A DNA stretch of 64,000 bases from Pseudoflavonifractor intestinihominis (GTDB taxonomy: Bacteria; Bacillota; Clostridia; Oscillospirales; Oscillospiraceae), in assembly GCF_040096055.1 (NCBI RefSeq), contig NZ_JBBMFK010000010.1, positions 62,001-126,000 on the forward strand. The letters run 5' to 3'. This document shows, in pieces, positions 59,591 through 64,000 of this stretch; the stretch's first letter is position 1; each line of letters starts with the position of its first letter. The position numbers were made by a program, and so were the translations under genes. The notes beneath the pieces are model-generated. The model worked only from the letters and a program-made list of their open reading frames with translations. It was not told the origin of the DNA and did no database searches.

Positions 59591-60778
59591 TTATCCCTGT
59601 TTTTGCTCCCGTTCCGTTTCAGGTGCGGGCCGGTTTTTCAGGATGGCGGCCAGGTCCCCCGCGGCCAGGCGCAGGTCGGACAGCACCCCGTCCAGCACCC
59701 CCAGGCGGCCGATATTGATGACCACCATGCACAGCACCGGGCCCAGGATCATACCCGCCACGCCGGCGATCTTCATGCCCACATAGATACTGATGAGGGA
59801 CAGGATGGGGGACAATCCGGTCTGGTCCCCCACCACCTTGGGCTCGGCCACCCGGCGGAACAGGGCAATGACGCCCCATATGACCATCAGCTCCACAGCG
59901 TGGCGGTACTGCCCCAGAAACAGGTCGGCCACCGCCCAGGGCACCATGACGGTGCCCGAACCCACGATGGGGATAAAGTCCAGCACCGCCAGCAGGAAGG
60001 CCAGCAGCACCGAGTAGGGCTGCCGGATGACCACAAAGCCCGCCAGCAGGATAAAGAAGACCACCACGGACAGGATCAGCTGGGCCTTCACATATCCGCC
60101 GAAGGCGGCCACCGCCGTGCGCTTGACGCTGCCGAAAAAGTCCCGGACGCCTGGGGACAGGCGGTCGGTGACCATGAGGCGGAGGCGGGGGTAGTCGGAG
60201 GCGATGAAGTAGGTGGCCATGACGAAGATGACCAGGGCCACCACAAAAGAGGGGATGCTGAAGGCAAAGGACCCCGCCGCGCTGCCCGCCCGGCTGAGCA
60301 GCTCGGGGATCATCTCATTGAGCCAGGCCACCAACTTTTCCAGGCCGTCGGTGGCGGTCTGGTTCACCTGCTGGGGCAGCCCGGCGAACAGGCCGGAGAG
60401 GAAGCCCTCCAGGTCGGTGATGGCGGGCTGGAGGTTGCCCGACCAGATGGCGGGCCAGTTCATCACCAGAGAGGCCACCTCGCTGACCACGCTGTACACC
60501 AGCGCCGCCAGCAGGCCCCCCGCCACAGTGAAGATCAGGATCAGCATCACCAGGGACAGGGCCTTCCGGGAGGCCCCCAGCCGCCGCTGCACCTTTACAA
60601 TGGCCGGGTTGAGAATCCAGGTCAGCACCAGGGCCAGCACAAAGGGCATCAGCAGGCCCAGTAAAGGCGGTGCACCGTACACCAGAAACAATACCACCAG
60701 AATGGTCCCGGCCAGCCGGATGCCCAGCCGCAGCCACAGCCGCCCCCGCTCCCGCCAGGTCAGCTCTTTCCCGTTCAA
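59591..60778 (-). CDS. YtvI-type AI-2E family transporter (sporulation integral membrane protein)
   Basis: A 395-residue membrane protein with about eight hydrophobic segments. Family features include FVLALVLTWILNPAIV near the N-terminus, LDFIPIVGSG near residue 260 and VVGDQTGLSPILSLISIYVGMKIAG near residue 310. In spore formers this form is annotated YtvI; the broader family is AI-2E transporter. The start is TTG 60778 behind AAGGAGG. It is followed downstream by HtrA on the same strand. A sporulation role is possible but unproven. Confidence 0.88.
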   Translation of the reverse strand: MNGKELTWRERGRLWLRLGIRLAGTILVVLFLVYGAPPLLGLLMPFVLALVLTWILNPAIVKVQRRLGASRKALSLVMLILIFTVAGGLLAALVYSVVSEVASLVMNWPAIWSGNLQPAITDLEGFLSGLFAGLPQQVNQTATDGLEKLVAWLNEMIPELLSRAGSAAGSFAFSIPSFVVALVIFVMATYFIASDYPRLRLMVTDRLSPGVRDFFGSVKRTAVAAFGGYVKAQLILSVVVFFILLAGFVVIRQPYSVLLAFLLAVLDFIPIVGSGTVMVPWAVADLFLGQYRHAVELMVIWGVIALFRRVAEPKVVGDQTGLSPILSLISIYVGMKIAGVAGMILGPVLCMVVINIGRLGVLDGVLSDLRLAAGDLAAILKNRPAPETEREQKQG

Positions 60779-60858
60779 AGCAATTCCTCCTTATGTATCT
60801 CTTGTGTCTTTCTATGTCCGCCCCTTTCCCCGGGGCTGATGGGCGAAAAAGCTCCCAA

Positions 60859-60913
60859 AGCCTTCCCCCTCGGGGGAAGGTGGCTGGCCGAAGGCCAGAC
60901 GGATGAGGGGAAA
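60859..60913 (+). repeat. Interspersed palindromic repeat, TGGCC/GGCCA variant
   Basis: Head GCCTTCCCCCTCGGGGGAAG, hairpin TGGCCgaAGGCCA, tail GACGGATGAGGGG. This is a solo copy, without the 296-bp block. The rest of the 359-bp gap 60779-61137 holds only the candidate ECF promoter. Confidence 0.85.
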
Positions 60914-61019
60914 GGCTCCTCTGACCGCCGCAATCTCAGCCCATTGTAGCACGGCCCCGATGGGATAATATCAAGAATCCATGAATATTTCCGAAAATCC
61001 CCTGAAAATTTTCCCGGCC

Positions 61020-61050
61020 TGCAACCTTTTTTGCTCTCTTCTGGTATTAT
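61020..61050 (+). promoter_or_regulatory. Candidate ECF-type promoter of the sigma/serpin operon
   Basis: TGCAACCTTTT (61020-61030) resembles the -35 of many ECF-controlled promoters, with TGGTATTAT (61042-61050) as a possible -10 at about 16-17 bp. It fits self-activation by the sigma factor; no housekeeping promoter is evident. Confidence 0.55.
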
Positions 61051-61137
61051 GGATGTAAGAGGTCCCGGAGGGCGGCCCGCTGGGGGCATGGCGGGCGGTC
61101 TCCGGGACGGAGGATGCCCAAAAAGAGGTGAGGGAAT

Positions 61138-61605
61138 ATGACGGACGAGAGGACCGCCCGCGCTCAGGTGGAGCGCTGGGGCGGCATGGTGTGGCGGCTG
61201 GCCCTGGCCCGCACCCGCCATATCCAGGACAGTGAGGACGTATTTCAGGAGGTATTCGCCCGCTTTTTCCGCCACGAGGGGGAGCTGAGCAGCGACGAGC
61301 ACCGGAAGGCCTGGCTCATCCGCTGCACCCTCAACTGCACCAGCACCCTGCTCTCCGCGCCCTGGCGGAAGAGCCTGCCCCTGGAGGAGGCCCTGACCAG
61401 GGCCGTGCCCCAGGAGGACCGGGCAGTGTACCAGGCGGTGCTGGCCCTGCCCAAGCCCTACCGGACGGCCATCCATCTCCACTACTATGAGGGGTACTCG
61501 GTGGCGGAGGTGGCTGCCCTGACCGGGGCCCGGGAGGGCACGGTGAAGAGCTGGCTGTCCCGGGGCCGGGACAGGCTGGCTGCTGCATTGAAGGGAGATG
61601 AGTGA
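61138..61605 (+). CDS. RNA polymerase ECF-type sigma factor
   Basis: A 155-residue sigma-70 family protein with sigma2 (DSEDVFQEVFARFFRH near residue 30-46) and sigma4 (VLALPKPYRTAIHLHYYEGYS followed by AALTGAREGTVKSWLSRGR) regions. It directs polymerase to a small set of genes. One base separates it from the serpin-fused gene, whose N-terminal segment probably holds it inactive. Start at ATG 61138 behind AGAGGTG. Confidence 0.95.
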   Translation: MTDERTARAQVERWGGMVWRLALARTRHIQDSEDVFQEVFARFFRHEGELSSDEHRKAWLIRCTLNCTSTLLSAPWRKSLPLEEALTRAVPQEDRAVYQAVLALPKPYRTAIHLHYYEGYSVAEVAALTGAREGTVKSWLSRGRDRLAAALKGDE

Positions 61606-61606
61606 C

Positions 61607-63064
61607 ATGCTGGACAGATACAAGGCGGCCAACGACGCCCTCCGGCCCTCGCCGGAGCTGGTGGAACGGGCTGTGACAGGGGCAGGGCGGAAAAAGCGCC
61701 GCCGTCCCCTCATTCCCGCCGCGGTGGCGGCGGTACTGGCGGTGGTACTGCTGGCCACCGGCATCCCCGGCCTGACCGGCTCCACGGGCGGCAGCGCCCA
61801 GGCCCTGGCGGTGCCGGTATACCCCGAGCTGGCCAAAGCTCCCGGCGAACCGCTCCAGGACACGGAACAGGCCTGGGACGACTGGAACCAGGCCTATGAC
61901 GCCTACCGGGACGACTGGCGCGCCTTCCGGGACGCCGCCCCGGCCCTGGCCGACCAGCCCGGTCTGCTGGAGGCGCTATCGGACTTCTCCGCCCGCAGCG
62001 CCGCCCTGGCCCTGGCGGGGGAGAACAACCGGATCTACTCCCCCATCTCCCTGTGGTTTGCCCTGGCCATGCTGGCCGAGACCACGGCGGGGGAGACCCG
62101 GCAGCAGGTGCTCACCGCCCTGGGGGCGGAGGACATGGAGCAGCTGCGCGGCTGGGCGGACAGCCTGTGGCACGCCCTGTACACCGACGACGGCACTGCT
62201 ACCCTGCTGCTGGGCAACTCCATCTGGCTGGGGGAGGGGGTCGGGTTCCACCAGGACGTGCTGGACACCCTGGCGGAGCGCTACTACGCCGGCTCCTACC
62301 AGGTGCCCATGGGCACCGACGAGGCGGACGAGGCCCTGGCCGCCTGGGTGGCGGACCAGACCAAGGGGCTCATCGGCGGAGACGGCAAGGTGCTGGAGAC
62401 CACCCAGGACACCCTTGCGGTGCTGGCCTCCACCCTGTACTACCAAGCGGGCTGGCGGGACGAGTTCCAGCCGGAGAACACCAGCGAGGACGTCTTCACC
62501 ACCGCCGCCGGTGAAGAATTGACGGTGGACTTCATGCACCGCACAGACAAGAATGTGTCCTTCCTCCGCCGGGAGGGATATGAGGCCGCCGCCCTGTCCA
62601 CTTCTCTGGGGCAGATGATCTTCGTCCTGCCGGAGGAGGGGGTGTCTCCCACCGAGCTGCTGTCCAACCCCAATTTTCTCCCCAGCCTGGACATCTACAG
62701 TGACGACGCCATTCTGGGCGAGGTCCACTGGTCCGTGCCCAAGTTTGACGTCAGCTCCGACCTATACCTGATGTCCACGTTGGAGGGTCTGGGCATCACC
62801 GACGCCCTGGACCGGAACGCCGCCGACTTCTCCTCTCTGACCGATGAGGCACTATGGGTGGACCAGATCAAGCAAATCGGCCGGGTCAAGGTGGACGAGC
62901 AGGGGGTGGAGGCCGCCGCCGTCACCCTGATGGCCGACACCGGTGAAGGGCCGCCCCCCGAGGACCCCACCATCTGCGTCATGGACCTGGACCGGCCCTT
63001 CCTCTTCCTCATCAGGGCGGAGGACACGGTGCTCTTTGTGGGCGTGGTGGAAAATCCGGGGTAA
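61607..63064 (+). CDS. Membrane-anchored serpin, probable anti-sigma factor
   Basis: A 485-residue protein from ATG 61607 (AGGGAG 9 bases ahead; ATG 61598 has no ribosome site). Residues 1-37 (MLDRYKAANDALRPSPELVE) are cytoplasmic and like the short sigma-binding leads of envelope anti-sigma factors, followed by basic GAGRKKRRRP and a membrane helix (about 38-57). The rest is a serpin: NRIYSPISLWFALAML near residue 140, then ALAVLASTLYYQAGW, and the hinge EQGVEAAAVTLMADT ahead of DRPFLFLIRAEDTVLFVG. The reactive-centre loop is present and long enough to inhibit. It is placed directly after the ECF sigma gene. Confidence 0.88.
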   Translation: MLDRYKAANDALRPSPELVERAVTGAGRKKRRRPLIPAAVAAVLAVVLLATGIPGLTGSTGGSAQALAVPVYPELAKAPGEPLQDTEQAWDDWNQAYDAYRDDWRAFRDAAPALADQPGLLEALSDFSARSAALALAGENNRIYSPISLWFALAMLAETTAGETRQQVLTALGAEDMEQLRGWADSLWHALYTDDGTATLLLGNSIWLGEGVGFHQDVLDTLAERYYAGSYQVPMGTDEADEALAAWVADQTKGLIGGDGKVLETTQDTLAVLASTLYYQAGWRDEFQPENTSEDVFTTAAGEELTVDFMHRTDKNVSFLRREGYEAAALSTSLGQMIFVLPEEGVSPTELLSNPNFLPSLDIYSDDAILGEVHWSVPKFDVSSDLYLMSTLEGLGITDALDRNAADFSSLTDEALWVDQIKQIGRVKVDEQGVEAAAVTLMADTGEGPPPEDPTICVMDLDRPFLFLIRAEDTVLFVGVVENPG

Positions 63065-63087
63065 CAGGACATCGCCCCACCAATTTG

Positions 63088-63116
63088 GGCGGGCCGCAGT
63101 GCGGCCCGCCTTTTTT
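63088..63116 (+). terminator. Terminator of the sigma/serpin operon
   Basis: GGCGGGCCGC (63088-63097) pairs with GCGGCCCGCC (63101-63110), then TTTTTT. Confidence 0.93.
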
Positions 63117-63252
63117 GCGCACGCCCCCTTTTCGGCCTGAAAAACCCACGTTTTTTCGTTTGTGAAATATCTATCATATTATTAACTTTTTCGTTGCAAA
63201 TTGTTTTATTTTTCTCAATTATAAGTTAAAAAATAAACTTATTGCACATCCA

Positions 63253-63280
63253 TTGACTTTTCCAGGGAGACAGCTATACT
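63253..63280 (+). promoter_or_regulatory. Promoter of the SDR gene
   Basis: TTGACT (63253-63258), a 16-bp spacer and TATACT (63275-63280), in an AT-rich 250-bp spacer. Confidence 0.7.
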
Positions 63281-63367
63281 CAAATCAAGAACAGGCGGAA
63301 GGATTTTGATATCAGAATTCTTTCTCCCCTCCGAACCGGCAAAATATGAAAGAGTGAGGCGTTGAAC

Positions 63368-64000
63368 ATGGGTATTTACGTGGTAACCGGCGGCTCCAGC
63401 GGCATCGGAGCCCAGATCGTGTCCAAGCTGAAGGAGCAGGGCCACGAGACCGTCAACATCGACCTGAAGGACGGCGATATCACCGCCAACCTGGCCACTG
63501 TGGAGGGCAGGGAGTCCGCTCTGCGGGAGCTGTACGACCGGTATCCCGACGGCATTGACGCCATGATCTGCAACGCGGGCGTCTCCGGCGCCAGCGGCAA
63601 CATCCCCCTCATCATCTCCCTGAACTACTTCGGCGCCACCGCCATGGCCTCCGGCGCCCTGGAGCTGCTGCAGAAGAAGCGGGGCTCCTGCGTGGTCACC
63701 TCCTCCAACACCATCGCCCAGGGCGCGGCCCGGATGGACGTGGTGGGCATGCTGAACAACCAGGCCGACGAGGAGCGCATCCTGGCCCTGGTGAAGGACT
63801 ACGACCCCAAGACCGCCCACTCCTTCTACGCCGCCACCAAGTATGCCCTGGCCCGCTGGGCCCGCCGCATGAGCGCCGACTGGGGCGCCCACGGCGTGCG
63901 CATCAACGCGGTGGCCCCCGGCAACGTGCGCACCGCCATGACCGCCAAGCTCTCCCCGGAGCACATGGTGGCGGTGGAGGCCCTGCCCGTGCCCATCAAC
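63368..64000 (+). CDS. SDR family NAD(P)-dependent oxidoreductase (5' part, runs off the right edge)
   Basis: The first 211 codons are present. The Rossmann motif is VTGGSSGIGAQ near residue 6, ICNAGVSG near residue 67, and the catalytic tyrosine/lysine pair YAATKYAL near residue 156, followed by INAVAPGNVRTAM, all as in classical short-chain dehydrogenases. The catalytic serine region is TSSNT near residue 115. The ATG at 63368 follows GAGTGAGG. The substrate is not apparent. Confidence 0.9.
   Translation, partial: MGIYVVTGGSSGIGAQIVSKLKEQGHETVNIDLKDGDITANLATVEGRESALRELYDRYPDGIDAMICNAGVSGASGNIPLIISLNYFGATAMASGALELLQKKRGSCVVTSSNTIAQGAARMDVVGMLNNQADEERILALVKDYDPKTAHSFYAATKYALARWARRMSADWGAHGVRINAVAPGNVRTAMTAKLSPEHMVAVEALPVPIN

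Noticed and set aside
1..64000. Prophage, insertion sequence, CRISPR array, tRNA or rRNA genes
   Set aside because: I looked for transposase and integrase motifs, regular spaced repeats and tRNA-like cloverleaf ends with CCA and found none I could support.

Overview
The window looks like chromosome from a GC-rich, anaerobic, Gram-positive gut bacterium of the Oscillospiraceae (Flavonifractor, Lawsonibacter or Intestinimonas type); that placement is inferred from gene content. Supporting signs are a complete Rnf complex, SepF and DivIVA division proteins, HemZ, an ileS T-box leader, a YtvI-like protein, a selenium-type xanthine dehydrogenase with ygeW/ygeX/ygeY, and lipoprotein and signal sequences of Firmicute type. 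No prophage, insertion sequence, CRISPR array, tRNA or rRNA was recognised.

Layout. 1-8.8 kb: the 5' part of a radical-SAM DNA-repair gene under two candidate LexA boxes, then a plus-strand operon for NusG-II protein, Gx transporter, ApbE and RnfCDGEAB. RnfG carries three FMN-attachment motifs instead of one. 8.8-17 kb: a minus-strand catabolic set (ygeX, ygeY, ygeW, carbamate kinase) divergent from a fused xanthine dehydrogenase, which together look like anaerobic purine/ureido-compound breakdown that yields pyruvate, ammonia and ATP. 17-18.4 kb: a block of non-coding mosaic repeats next to a small ribbon-helix-helix repressor gene and a Cys-rich mini-protein. 18.4-26.8 kb: M16 peptidase, a large secreted repeat protein, pnp, rpsO and a membrane protein. 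26.9-30.6 kb: an ABC exporter with an XRE regulator. 30.7-38.3 kb: ileS with its T-box, then a division cluster (HlyD-like, yggS, sepF, divIVA), then a second copy of the mosaic repeat, then hfq.

38.3-46.7 kb: the mismatch-repair and tRNA-modification cluster hfq-miaA-(small gene)-mutL-CPBP protease-mutS-miaB. 46.8-53.3 kb: a membrane protein, then a plus-strand run of an alanine-racemase-like protein that has lost its catalytic residues, dtd, a metallo-hydrolase, hemZ, a nucleoside kinase and an Mrp ATPase. 53.3-55.8 kb: a minus-strand repair operon (MGMT, small membrane protein, DUF6440, exonuclease III, metallo-hydrolase). 56-64 kb: a lipoprotein esterase, lexA, an HtrA protease, a YtvI-like permease, an ECF sigma factor paired with a membrane-anchored serpin, and the start of an SDR gene.

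Most notable: the ECF sigma/serpin pair, the catalytically dead alanine racemase homologue, the triple-FMN RnfG, a shared LexA-box pattern at lexA and the radical-SAM gene, and an interspersed hairpin family whose stems differ in sequence but keep pairing, twice flanking the same ~296-bp non-coding block. All function calls come from reading motifs by eye, without database searches.
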